DNA of 64,000 nucleotides from Rhodobacteraceae bacterium WFHF2C18 (GTDB lineage Bacteria; Pseudomonadota; Alphaproteobacteria; Rhodobacterales; Rhodobacteraceae), in the NCBI GenBank assembly GCA_002166865.1, contig NHTQ01000001.1:992001-1056000 (forward strand). Direction: 5' to 3'. Below, one piece after another: positions 54,895-63,521 of the stretch (position 1 is its first letter; every line of letters begins with the position of its first letter). Below the pieces are notes generated by a model. The model made no database searches and had not been told where the DNA came from. It was given only the letters and a program-made list of their open reading frames with translations. The translations under genes were made by a program, and so were the position numbers.

Positions 54895-57573
54895 CTATTG
54901 CGCGGCCATCCGGGCGCGCAGCGGCAGGGTCACACGGAAGGCGGCCCCATCCTGGCCCGGCAAGTAGGTGATGTCGCCGCCCAGACGGCCCATCACCTCG
55001 CGGCAGATGGCAAGGCCCAGCCCGGCACCGCCGGCCTTGGTCTGCCCGATACGCGAGAACTTCTCGAAGATCAGGGCCTGTTCGCCGGCGGGGATGCCGC
55101 TGCCATTGTCCACGAAATCCAGCATCAACCCTGCATCGGCTTCGGCCACCCGGATGGTCAGCCGCGGCTCTTCAGCGTCGCAATACTTGCGGGCATTCGA
55201 GATAAGGTTGATGAAGACCTGCGCCAGCCTGTCCAGGTCGGTCGTCAGCTCCACCTGCTCCGCGGCCCGGTCGCGCACCACCTCGAACTCCGTGTTCCCG
55301 ACCCCGGCCGCGGAAACTGCACGGTCCAGCAGGTCGGCCAGGTTGCCGGTCTGAATGTTCAGCGTCACCTGGCCGTTTTCCAGGACGCTGAGATCCAGCA
55401 GATCGTCCAGCAGCCGGGTCAGGCGGATGGCCTCGTCGTGGATGACAGAGGCGTACTTGCTCTGCTCCGCCTCCGACAGGCCATCGGTGTCGCGCAGGAT
55501 CTCGGAAAACGCCCGGATCGAGGTCATGGGCGTGCGCAACTCGTGGCTGATCTGGCTGAGGAAGGCGTCCTTCTGCACCGAAAGCTGCGTGAGCTTCTCG
55601 TTGGCCTCGCGCAACTGCCGGGCAGTCCGGGCCTGTTCCTCGGTCTTGGCTTCCAGCCGGCTGGAGTATTCCATGATCTGCGCCGTCTCGTCGGCCACCG
55701 CCATCAGGTCCTCGACGGACACGCTGGCCCCCCCGACGATCTGCGAGATCATCGCATGGGCCGTGGCCGCCCCGACCGAGCCGGACAGCTCGCGTTCAAG
55801 CTCCTGCAGGAAATCCGGCGTGGGTTCGGGCAGGTAGCCATCGATCCCCTGGCGCCGGGCCGTCCGCGCGAAAAGCGCCTGCGCCTCCGCCGCGCCGAGG
55901 ATGCGCTGCGCCATGATCAGCAGGTCCTCGCTCTGCACCAGGCTCGCAGACCAGCTGCCGGCGGTGCGGGAGTGCTGGAAAACATTGACGAACTGCGCCC
56001 CCTGAAGCCGCTCCACCGGTTCGGGGAAGCTGAGGATGGAGACCGTGAGGAAGGCCAGCGTATTCAGCGACATGCTCCACATCACCGCATGCACCACCGG
56101 ATCCAGCCCCGCCACGCCGAAAAGTGCCTGCGGCCTGAGCCAGGAAAGGCCGAAGAGCCCGTGGTCGATGACCGCCTGCGGCAGCAGGAGCGAGGGCCCG
56201 AAGCTGGGCAGGAACAGGCAGTAAAGCCACACCAGGAACCCCAGGGCCAGGCCCGACACGGCCCCCAGCCTGTTCGCGCCGCGCCAGAACAGACCGCCCA
56301 GAAGGGCCGGCAGGAACTGCGCAACCCCGGCGAAGGAGATCAGGCCGATGGCCGCCAGCGCCGTTCCCCCGCCGGATAGGCGGAAATAGAGATATCCCAG
56401 CAGCACGATTCCGGCGATCGACAGCCGCCGGGTCAGCAACGCCACGTGCCGCACATCGCCGGACACCATCGCGCTGCCCCCCGTCAGCCAAAGCCATATG
56501 GGCATGACGATATGGTTGGACACCATCGTCGACAGCGCGATGGCCGCCACGATCACCATCGAGGTGGCCGAGGAAAAGCCGCCCAGGAAGGACAGGATCG
56601 CCAGCGCGCCCTGCCCGTCCTGCAGCGGCAGGGTGAGCACGAAATAGTCCGGATTGGCCCCCTCCGGCATGATGTCCAGCCCCACGGCGGCGATGGGCAC
56701 CACGAAGAGGCTCATGAGCATCAGGTAGCCGGGAAAGGCCCAGGCGGCGGTGCGCAGGTGGCCCTCGTCCTCGTTTTCGACCACCATCACCTGGAACATC
56801 CGGGGCAGGCACAGGAAGGCCGCGGCCGACAGCATGGTCAAGCCGATCCATCGGCTGCCCGGCACTTCCCACATGGCGATGGCCGAGGCGTCGATCCGGT
56901 CGAGGGTCTCGGGCACGCCCCCGGCCAGCCCCCAGACCACGAAGACGCCCACGGCCAGCAGCGCGCACAGCTTGACCACCGCCTCGACCGCGATCGCCAT
57001 GACCACGCCGTGATGCCGCTCGTTCGCATCCAGGTTCCGGGTGCCGAACAGGATGGTGAACAGCGCCAGCCCCAACGCCACCCAGAATGCCGTGGCCTGC
57101 TGGTTCGGCAGCACCGTCGCCGCCGGGTCGGCCCGCGCAAAGGTCGCGAAGGACAGGGTGACGGACTGCAGCTGCAACGCGATGTAGGGGGTCGTGCCGA
57201 TCACCGCCAGCACGGTCACGCAGACCGCCAGGAGATTGGATTTGCCGAACCGCGAGGAGATCAGATCGGCGATCGACGTGATGCGCTGGCTGCGCCCGAC
57301 GCGCACCATCTTGCGCAGGGTCCACCACCAGCCGATCATCACCAGGGTGGGGCCCAGGTAGATGGTGACGAATTCCAGCCCCGAGCGCGCGGCGAAGCCG
57401 ACCGCGCCGTAGAACGTCCAGGCCGTGCAGTAGATCGATAGCGACAGCGTGTAGACCACCGGCGAACGCAGCCACGCCATGCGCCCGTGCCGGGCGGCCC
57501 GGTCGGCGCCGAAGGCGACCGCGAACAGCAGCGCGACATACAGCAGGCAGACCAGGATCAGGACGTTCAGCAT
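54895..57573 (-). CDS. SSS-transporter/histidine-kinase fusion (CbrA/CrbS-like)
   Basis: The 892-residue protein begins with about 13 membrane helices of a sodium:solute symporter domain (residues 1-500), then a linker with a STAC-like segment (about 530-600), a dimerisation domain with the phospho-accepting His in SQISHELRTP (about residue 677), and an ATPase domain with NLISNARKY, DNGSGIP and GGAGLGLAI. CbrA and CrbS of this architecture control use of amino acids or acetate. The symporter part may transport or only sense the ligand. The partner is the receiver protein two genes upstream. The FliM-like gene lies just downstream on the same strand. Confidence 0.88.
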   Translation of the reverse strand: MLNVLILVCLLYVALLFAVAFGADRAARHGRMAWLRSPVVYTLSLSIYCTAWTFYGAVGFAARSGLEFVTIYLGPTLVMIGWWWTLRKMVRVGRSQRITSIADLISSRFGKSNLLAVCVTVLAVIGTTPYIALQLQSVTLSFATFARADPAATVLPNQQATAFWVALGLALFTILFGTRNLDANERHHGVVMAIAVEAVVKLCALLAVGVFVVWGLAGGVPETLDRIDASAIAMWEVPGSRWIGLTMLSAAAFLCLPRMFQVMVVENEDEGHLRTAAWAFPGYLMLMSLFVVPIAAVGLDIMPEGANPDYFVLTLPLQDGQGALAILSFLGGFSSATSMVIVAAIALSTMVSNHIVMPIWLWLTGGSAMVSGDVRHVALLTRRLSIAGIVLLGYLYFRLSGGGTALAAIGLISFAGVAQFLPALLGGLFWRGANRLGAVSGLALGFLVWLYCLFLPSFGPSLLLPQAVIDHGLFGLSWLRPQALFGVAGLDPVVHAVMWSMSLNTLAFLTVSILSFPEPVERLQGAQFVNVFQHSRTAGSWSASLVQSEDLLIMAQRILGAAEAQALFARTARRQGIDGYLPEPTPDFLQELERELSGSVGAATAHAMISQIVGGASVSVEDLMAVADETAQIMEYSSRLEAKTEEQARTARQLREANEKLTQLSVQKDAFLSQISHELRTPMTSIRAFSEILRDTDGLSEAEQSKYASVIHDEAIRLTRLLDDLLDLSVLENGQVTLNIQTGNLADLLDRAVSAAGVGNTEFEVVRDRAAEQVELTTDLDRLAQVFINLISNARKYCDAEEPRLTIRVAEADAGLMLDFVDNGSGIPAGEQALIFEKFSRIGQTKAGGAGLGLAICREVMGRLGGDITYLPGQDGAAFRVTLPLRARMAAQ

Positions 57574-57579
57574 CGGTCC

Positions 57580-57849
57580 CTAGCGCGCGTCGGGGGGCGC
57601 GGCGCCACTTCTTTCGGGCTGCAGCCGGCGCGAGATCAGCCAAGCCAGTATACCCAGCGCCGCCCAGACCAGAAAAACGTAGAGCATCACCTCGGAGGTG
57701 CGCGCGGCGGCGCCGTCCCCCTCCCGCCACAGCAGCGGCAGGCTGAACAGGGCGAAGCCCAGGAACGGCAGCAGACGCGCGGCATCGGCCATGCGCCGCC
57801 GTCGGTAGGTGCGGCGCTCGTAGAACAGCGGCTTGCGCGCGACCGTCAT
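57580..57849 (-). CDS. small two-helix membrane protein preceding the SSS-kinase
   Basis: The 89-residue protein has a basic N-terminus (YERRTYRRRRMADAARL) and two hydrophobic helices. The layout, a small two-helix protein directly before an SSS-family gene, is like the YjcH (DUF485)/DUF4212 partners of acetate and related symporters; this is inferred from size and place. It overlaps the response-regulator stop by 4 nt and ends 6 nt before the kinase start. Confidence 0.75.
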   Translation of the reverse strand: MTVARKPLFYERRTYRRRRMADAARLLPFLGFALFSLPLLWREGDGAAARTSEVMLYVFLVWAALGILAWLISRRLQPERSGAAPPDAR

Positions 57850-58214
57850 GTCGCCACCAAGTCGCGGACGGCATCAAGGACATCGGCGTTCGAGAACGGC
57901 TTGGTCATGTAGCGGCTGGCCCCCGCGCGTTCGGCCATCTCGCGGTCCTTCGTCTGCCCGCGGGCCGTGAGCATCAGGACAGGCGTTGTTGCCAGCCCCG
58001 CGTCGTCGCGGATCTCGCTGAGGATGTCGAAGCCGCTGCGGCCGGGCAGCATGACATCCAGGATGATCAGGTCGGGCGCGCGTTCACGAGCCGCCTCGAC
58101 CGCGTCGTGCCCGTTGGAATGGGTCACCACCTGCCACCCATCCCGGTTTAGGATGAAGCTGATGGCCTCGATGATGTTCGGCTCGTCCTCGATAAGGAGC
58201 ACTTTCTTGCTCAT
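57846..58214 (-). CDS. receiver-only response regulator
   Basis: The 122-residue CheY-like receiver has the acidic pair in IEDEPN, the phospho-accepting Asp53 in LIILDVMLPG, the Thr in LTARG and the Lys in TKPF. There is no DNA-binding or enzymatic domain, so its output must act through a partner protein. It is first in the operon with the SSS-kinase, which is its probable kinase. Confidence 0.9.
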   Translation of the reverse strand: MSKKVLLIEDEPNIIEAISFILNRDGWQVVTHSNGHDAVEAARERAPDLIILDVMLPGRSGFDILSEIRDDAGLATTPVLMLTARGQTKDREMAERAGASRYMTKPFSNADVLDAVRDLVAT

Positions 58215-58260
58215 TCAATCGGCCTCCCCCCCGATCAAATCGCAGCACGCCTGCCGCGAA

Positions 58261-58289
58261 ACTATCGTCAATGTCGTCACCGGTGTCAA
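58261..58289 (-). promoter_or_regulatory. predicted sigma-70 promoter of the receiver-kinase operon
   Basis: On the minus strand a perfect -35 (TTGACA, 58284-58289), a 17-nt spacer and -10 GATAGT (58261-58266). It lies about 50 nt upstream of the response-regulator start and overlaps the stop codon of the upstream regulator gene. Confidence 0.6.
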
Positions 58290-59593
58290 AAACCCTTTAG
58301 AAAGATTGACGGCTCGCGCCGGGCGGTACAGCCGGGCAACGGGCAGACCCGGCAGTTCGTGCCCACGTCGCGCACGGGCGCCGTGCCGTCGCCGCCGCTG
58401 TCGGGCACGACCAGCATATGCGCCCGCACCATTGGCGGTGCGTCGAAGGCCGCGGGGCCCTGTTCCTGTGTCGCCGCGAAGGCCAGGACGCGCGCGTCAC
58501 CGCGACCCGCCTGGCGCAGAACCGCCTTCAAGGGCGTTCGCGGCTGCCCAAGGACCTGGTACAGCGGCCAGAGCGTACAGGCGCCGGCGGTGCGCGGAAT
58601 CGCGAACCCCGCGATGGGCTTGCGGAAGATCAACGTGCCGGAGGCATCGCAGATCACCAGCCCCACGGGGCCGACCGCCTCTTCCGGAAGCGCCGCAAGG
58701 CGGCGGAAAACGGCGTTGAGCGGCGCATCGAAATGCGCGGCCAGGGCATCCGGGGCGAGGCCCAGGCGCGCCACCGCGTCGAGCATCTCGCGCAGGGGCA
58801 TCCGGGCGGCATCCTCGGCATATTGCAACAGGACCGTGCGCGCCAGCACGCGGGCGGCCTCGGATTCCAGCCGCTCGTTCCCGTCCAGGGCTTTCGCGAT
58901 CGTCGTCCGGTCCGACGCCTCCTCAAGCGATGGAAAGTGAAAACCGTTGTCAGACAGGAAGGCGTGCAACTCGTCCTGCGGCGACTTGATGTCAGCCTCT
59001 GTGTCGGGCGCGTCCTCCAGGTAATGCACCAGCGCCTCGGCACCCTCGGCCAGCCGGCGGCTGTCCTCGCTGATGTTGCGGTGAAACCGCCGCTGCCAGT
59101 CCGGTTCCAGGTTCTGATCATCCTCCAGAATGGAGGCGGTCGCGCGGATGGCGGTCACGGTCGAGATCACCTCGTGCAGCGAATCGGCCAGATGCGGGTC
59201 GTGCTCCAACCGGTCCGTGAGCGTCTTCACCGTCCGCTCCAGCCCTTCCTTGTCGCGGTGCAACTCGACCAGCAGGCGGGCCCAGCCCGGGAAACGCCCC
59301 GCGAACTCCTCGATTCGGTCGACTTCAGCCGCGGCCTGCGCCCCGTCGCCGGCCGCTTCGCGCAGGCCCGCGATCAGCGTGGCCTCGGCGCCTTCCGACA
59401 GCAGGCTGGGTTCCACCTGCAGGGTTTCGGCCAGCTTCAGCAGGGTCTTGCCGCCGATTCTGCGCCTGTTGTGCTCGATCAGGTTGAGGTAGGAGGGCGA
59501 GATTCCGACCCGGCGCGCCAGTTCGGACTGGCGCAGGCCGGCCAGAACCCGGCGTTCGCGGATGCGCGTACCGATCATCGATGTTTCCGCCAT
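58286..59593 (-). CDS. XRE-family short-chain acyl regulator (RamB/ScfR-like)
   Basis: The 435-residue regulator has an N-terminal helix-turn-helix (LRQSELARRVGISPSYLNLIE), a middle helical ImmA-type region, and a C-terminal DUF2083 domain with the Cys cluster TNCRVCPLPGCTARREPS. In actinobacteria and alphaproteobacteria such proteins control acetate, propionate and glyoxylate genes in response to acyl-CoA status. It lies between the kinase operon and the divergent ABC importer, so either may be its target. The ribosome-binding site is AAGGA 8 nt upstream. Confidence 0.87.
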   Translation of the reverse strand: MAETSMIGTRIRERRVLAGLRQSELARRVGISPSYLNLIEHNRRRIGGKTLLKLAETLQVEPSLLSEGAEATLIAGLREAAGDGAQAAAEVDRIEEFAGRFPGWARLLVELHRDKEGLERTVKTLTDRLEHDPHLADSLHEVISTVTAIRATASILEDDQNLEPDWQRRFHRNISEDSRRLAEGAEALVHYLEDAPDTEADIKSPQDELHAFLSDNGFHFPSLEEASDRTTIAKALDGNERLESEAARVLARTVLLQYAEDAARMPLREMLDAVARLGLAPDALAAHFDAPLNAVFRRLAALPEEAVGPVGLVICDASGTLIFRKPIAGFAIPRTAGACTLWPLYQVLGQPRTPLKAVLRQAGRGDARVLAFAATQEQGPAAFDAPPMVRAHMLVVPDSGGDGTAPVRDVGTNCRVCPLPGCTARREPSIFLKGF

Positions 59594-59644
59594 CGGGAAA
59601 TTTCCTTGAGATTCACGGGGCTTCCCGCCGCCGATAAAAACATT

Positions 59645-59683
59645 TTTACAAGTTCCGCGCCAGTTCTGTTGAATTATTTACAA
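59645..59683. repeat. two direct repeats TTTACAA 32 bp apart
   Basis: TTTACAA occurs at 59645-59651 and 59677-59683, about three helical turns apart, in the AT-rich divergent region between the RamB/ScfR-like gene and the ABC importer. Spacing on one helix face suggests a regulator binding two sites; the adjacent HTH protein is a candidate. Confidence 0.4.
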
Positions 59684-59709
59684 AAAAGTCGTTTCCGAAA
59701 AAGCAGTTG

Positions 59710-59739
59710 TTGCCTAATTTTCTTTCCGATTGCGATAAT
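59710..59739 (+). promoter_or_regulatory. predicted promoter of the LIV-type ABC operon
   Basis: The -35 is TTGCCT (59710-59715), the spacer is 18 nt and the -10 is GATAAT (59734-59739), with transcription expected to start near 59746. The binding-protein gene starts 70 nt further on. Confidence 0.5.
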
Positions 59740-59746
59740 TCGAGAT

Positions 59747-59758
59747 GCACAATTGTGC
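59747..59758. promoter_or_regulatory. perfect palindrome GCACAATTGTGC at the expected start site
   Basis: A 12-bp perfect palindrome lying at +1 to +12 of the predicted promoter. A protein bound there would block transcription, so it is a candidate repressor operator. Confidence 0.5.
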
Positions 59759-59815
59759 CATCTTGGGGGACGCAGAGGAGGCGCCCCCCGTGATTATCTC
59801 AATGGGAGGATATCC

Positions 59816-61162
59816 ATGTCCAAATCGCATCTGACGCGCCGCGGTCTGCTGAAGACCAGTGCCATCGCGGGGGCCGGCGTCGCAATGCCGACGATCTTCA
59901 CGGCCTCGTCCGCTTCGGCCTTCACCAACGAGCCGACCGGCGGCACGGTGACCTTGGGCTTCAACGTGCCGCAGACGGGCCCCTACGCCGATGAGGGCGC
60001 CGACGAACTGCGCGCCTACGAACTGGCCGTCGAGCACCTCAACGGCGGCGGCGACGGCGGCATGATGAACACCTTCTCGTCCGACGCGCTGCAGGGCAAC
60101 GGCATCCTGGGCAAGAAGGTCGAATACGTCACCGGCGACACCCAGACCAAGTCGGACGCCGCGCGCGCCTCGGCCAAGTCGATGATCGAGAAGGACGGCG
60201 CCATCATGATCACCGGCGGCTCGTCCTCGGGCGTGGCCGTGGCCGTGCAGGCGCTGTGCCAGGAGGCCGGCGTGATCTTCATGTCAGGTCTCACGCACTC
60301 CAACGACACCACCGGCAAGGACAAGCGCGCCAACGGCTTCCGCCATTTCTTCAACTCCTACATGTCTGGTGCCGCGCTGGCACCGGTGCTGGAGGCGAAC
60401 TACGGCTCCGACCGCAAGGCCTATCACCTGACGGCCGACTACAACTGGGGCTACACCACCGAGGAAGCCATCGTGTCCTCGACCGAGGCGATGGGCTGGG
60501 AGACGGTCAACACCGTCAAGACCCCGCTGACGCAGACCGACTTCAGCTCCTACATCGCGCCGGTCCTGCAGTCGGGCGCCGACGTTCTGGTGCTGAACCA
60601 CTACGGCGGCAATATGGTCAACTCTCTGACCAACGCGGTCCAGTTCGGCCTGCGCGACAAGATGGTCAACGGCAAGCAGTTCGAGATCGTCGTGCCGCTC
60701 TACTCGCGCCTGATGGCCCGCGGCGCCGGCGAGAACGTCAAGGGCATCTTCGGCTCCACCAACTGGCACTGGTCGCTGCAGGACGAGGGCTCCAAGGCCT
60801 TCGTGAAGTCCTTCGGCGAAAAGTACGGCTTCCCGCCGAGCCAGGCGGCGCACACCTGCTACGTGCAGACGCTGCTCTACGCCGACGCCGTGGAACGCGC
60901 CGGCAGCTTCCAGCCCTGCGCGGTGGTCGAGGCGCTCGAGGACTTCGAGTTCGACGGCCTTGGCAACGGGCCCACGCTGTATCGTGCCGAGGATCACCAG
61001 TGCTTCAAGGACGTGCTGGTGGTGAAGGGCAAGGAAAACCCGCAGAGCGAATTCGACCTGCTTGAGATCGTCGAGAAGACGCCGGTCGATCAGGTGACGT
61101 ATGCACCGGATCACCCGCAGTTCGCGGGCGGTTCGCTCGGCACCTGCAACAACGGCGGCTGA
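59816..61162 (+). CDS. ABC importer substrate-binding protein (LIV/urea type), Tat-exported
   Basis: The 448-residue protein has a Tat signal (LTRRGLLKTSAIAGAG) and a type I periplasmic binding fold starting VTLGFNVPQTGPYADEGADE. Other family segments are TGGSSSGVAVAVQALCQEAG and YGFPPSQAAHTCYVQTLLYADA. It should bind the substrate in the periplasm for the two permeases that follow. The family covers branched amino acids, urea, amides and small carboxylates; the ligand is not evident. The ribosome-binding site is GGGAGGA. A GC-rich hairpin follows the gene. Confidence 0.9.
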   Translation: MSKSHLTRRGLLKTSAIAGAGVAMPTIFTASSASAFTNEPTGGTVTLGFNVPQTGPYADEGADELRAYELAVEHLNGGGDGGMMNTFSSDALQGNGILGKKVEYVTGDTQTKSDAARASAKSMIEKDGAIMITGGSSSGVAVAVQALCQEAGVIFMSGLTHSNDTTGKDKRANGFRHFFNSYMSGAALAPVLEANYGSDRKAYHLTADYNWGYTTEEAIVSSTEAMGWETVNTVKTPLTQTDFSSYIAPVLQSGADVLVLNHYGGNMVNSLTNAVQFGLRDKMVNGKQFEIVVPLYSRLMARGAGENVKGIFGSTNWHWSLQDEGSKAFVKSFGEKYGFPPSQAAHTCYVQTLLYADAVERAGSFQPCAVVEALEDFEFDGLGNGPTLYRAEDHQCFKDVLVVKGKENPQSEFDLLEIVEKTPVDQVTYAPDHPQFAGGSLGTCNNGG

Positions 61163-61177
61163 TCCCAGGCCCCCACA

Positions 61178-61204
61178 CCGGCCGCGCGCACGCCGCGCGG
61201 CCGG
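61178..61204 (+). terminator. intergenic hairpin after the binding-protein gene
   Basis: An 11-bp perfect stem (61178-61188 with 61194-61204, loop CACGC). It has no T-run, so it probably stabilises the upstream mRNA or lowers read-through, giving more binding protein than permease. Confidence 0.6.
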
Positions 61205-61262
61205 CTCTTCCCCCTCCTCCCCCGGAGCCATCGCCGGATCCTTCAACCCACGGGTGGGAACA

Positions 61263-62294
61263 ATGGACGCTATCATTCTTCAAATTCTCAATGGGCTCGA
61301 CAAGGGCTCGGCCTATGCGCTCATCGCGCTCGGCCTGACCCTGATCTTCGGCACGCTGGGCGTGGTCAACTTCGCGCACGGGGCGCTGTTCATGATCGGC
61401 GCCTTCTGCGCCGTGACCCTGTCGAAACTGCTGAACGCCTCCTACACCACGATCGACGAATCCAGGACCGACTTCCTCGGCAACCCGCTGAAGGTCGAGC
61501 AACCCTACGTAATCGACTGGTTCGGCCCGGAGGTGGGCGCCGCGATCATCGACTGGTCGGTTCCGCTGGCGATCCTTTTCGCGATCCCGGTGATGATCCT
61601 GATCGGCGTCATCATGGAGCGGGGACTGATCAAGCACTTCTACAACCGCCCCCACGCGGACCAGATCCTGGTGACCTTCGGCCTGGCCATCGTGCTGCAG
61701 GAGATCATCAAGTTCTACTTCGGCGCCAATCCGATCCCCACCCCTGCGCCCGATGCCTTCACCGGCAGCTTCGATTTCGGACAGGTCATCGGCTTCGACG
61801 CCAACCAGATCATCTATCCCTACTGGCGGCTGGTCTACTTCGCCTTCGCCGCGGTCATCATCGGCGCCGTCTTCGCCTTCCTGCAATTCACCACCTTCGG
61901 TATGGTGGTTCGCGCCGGCATGGCCGACCGAGAGACGGTGCAGCTGCTGGGCATCAACATCGACCGCCGCTTCACCATCATGTTCGGCCTGGCCGCCGCC
62001 GTCGCGGGGCTGGCCGGCGTGATGTACGTGCCGATCAACCCGCCGAACTACCACATGGGCATGGACTTCCTCGTGCTCAGCTTCGTGGTGGTCGTCGTGG
62101 GCGGCATGGGCTCCCTGCCCGGCGCGGTGGCCGCGGGGTTCCTTCTGGGCATCCTGGAGTCCTTCGCCTCCATGGGCGCCGTCATCGACCTTCTTCCCGG
62201 CATCAACCAGATCATCATCTACCTGGTGGCCATCATCATTCTGCTGACACGTCCGCGGGGCCTTATGGGCCGCAAGGGCGTCATGGAGGAATAA
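61263..62294 (+). CDS. LivH-type ABC permease
   Basis: The 343-residue inner-membrane permease opens ILQILNGLDKGSAYALIALG and has VVNFAHGALFMIGAF, the classical LivH signatures, with GGMGSLPGAVAAGFLLGILE near the C-terminus. It is unusually long by about 40 residues because of a loop near residues 60-95 (TTIDESRTDFLGNPLKVEQP). It pairs with the LivM-like protein to form the channel. Confidence 0.9.
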   Translation: MDAIILQILNGLDKGSAYALIALGLTLIFGTLGVVNFAHGALFMIGAFCAVTLSKLLNASYTTIDESRTDFLGNPLKVEQPYVIDWFGPEVGAAIIDWSVPLAILFAIPVMILIGVIMERGLIKHFYNRPHADQILVTFGLAIVLQEIIKFYFGANPIPTPAPDAFTGSFDFGQVIGFDANQIIYPYWRLVYFAFAAVIIGAVFAFLQFTTFGMVVRAGMADRETVQLLGINIDRRFTIMFGLAAAVAGLAGVMYVPINPPNYHMGMDFLVLSFVVVVVGGMGSLPGAVAAGFLLGILESFASMGAVIDLLPGINQIIIYLVAIIILLTRPRGLMGRKGVMEE

Positions 62295-62297
62295 GCC

Positions 62298-63509
62298 ATG
62301 CTCGGACTGAACAGCAAAGATTTCAGGCTCCTTCTTCTCGTGGCAGCGCTTGCCCTGCTGGCCCCCTTCATCCTCAACCCCTTCCCCGCCGACAGCGCCA
62401 TGGCGCAGTTCAACGCGGGCTATCCGGACCTGATGCAGCGCTTCGTGATCTTCGGGGTCTTCGCGATCGGGTTCAACATCCTGTTCGGCCTCACCGGCTA
62501 CCTGTCCTTCGGGCACGCCGCCTTCCTGGGCGTGGGCTCCTATTCGGCCGTCTGGATGTTCAAGCTGCTGTCGATGAACGTCATCCCGGCGATCCTGCTG
62601 GCCGTGATCACCGCAGGGCTCTTCGCGCTGCTGATCGGCTACATCTCGCTGCGGCGGTCGGGCATCTACTTCGCGATCCTGACACTGGCCTTCGCGCAGA
62701 TGAGCTATGCGCTGGCCTACTCGGTGCTCACGCCCGTCACGGGCGGTGAAACCGGCCTGCAACTGGCGCTGGACGACCCCCGCGTGCTGGGCGCCGCGCA
62801 ATCAGCGCAGGGCAACATCCCGGTCCCCGGCCTCTTCGGACTGGAGATGCGCGACGCAGCGCAGCTCAACCTTGGCGACTGGGTCTTCACCTTCTCGGCC
62901 GGCTACTACTTCAGCGCCGTGGTCATGCTGATCGCGTTCTACCTGTCCATCCGGATCTTCCGCTCGCCCTTCGGCATGATGCTGCGCGCGGTCAAGTCGA
63001 ACCAGCAGCGGCTGAACTACACCGGCCTGAACGCGCGGCCCTACACCCTCGCGGCCTTCGTGATCTCGGGCATGTACGCCGGCCTGGCCGGCGGCCTGAT
63101 GGCAGCGATGGACCCGCTGGCAGGGGCCGAACGGATGTTCTGGACGGCCTCGGGCGAGGTCGTGCTCATGGCCATCCTCGGCGGTGTCGGCACCCTCATC
63201 GGGCCGGTTCTGGGCGCGGGCCTGATCAAGTACATGGAGAACATCATCTCCAAGATCAACGCGGACATCCTGCACAGCTGGTTCGCCTTCCTGCCCGACG
63301 GGCTTGAGGACTTCATCGTCTCCATCATGTATCCCTTCATCGGCAAGGGCTGGCACCTCACGCTCGGCATCATCTTCATGGCCGTCGTGATCTTCCTGCC
63401 CGGCGGCCTGGTCGAGGGCGGTCAGCGCATCGCGCGGCTCTTCCGCCGCCGCAAGTCCGGCGAAGCGGCAAAGGACGACGACGCCAAGCAATCCACCGTC
63501 GCGGAATAA
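62298..63509 (+). CDS. LivM-type ABC permease
   Basis: The 403-residue permease has [20 protein letters not shown] and [20 protein letters not shown], the LivM family signatures, and about ten membrane segments ending in a charged tail. It contains an extra segment between helices (about 155-200). It starts 3 nt after the LivH-like stop and is coupled to it. Confidence 0.9.
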   Translation: MLGLNSKDFRLLLLVAALALLAPFILNPFPADSAMAQFNAGYPDLMQRFVIFGVFAIGFNILFGLTGYLSFGHAAFLGVGSYSAVWMFKLLSMNVIPAILLAVITAGLFALLIGYISLRRSGIYFAILTLAFAQMSYALAYSVLTPVTGGETGLQLALDDPRVLGAAQSAQGNIPVPGLFGLEMRDAAQLNLGDWVFTFSAGYYFSAVVMLIAFYLSIRIFRSPFGMMLRAVKSNQQRLNYTGLNARPYTLAAFVISGMYAGLAGGLMAAMDPLAGAERMFWTASGEVVLMAILGGVGTLIGPVLGAGLIKYMENIISKINADILHSWFAFLPDGLEDFIVSIMYPFIGKGWHLTLGIIFMAVVIFLPGGLVEGGQRIARLFRRRKSGEAAKDDDAKQSTVAE

Positions 63510-63521
63510 GGAGACGACCCG

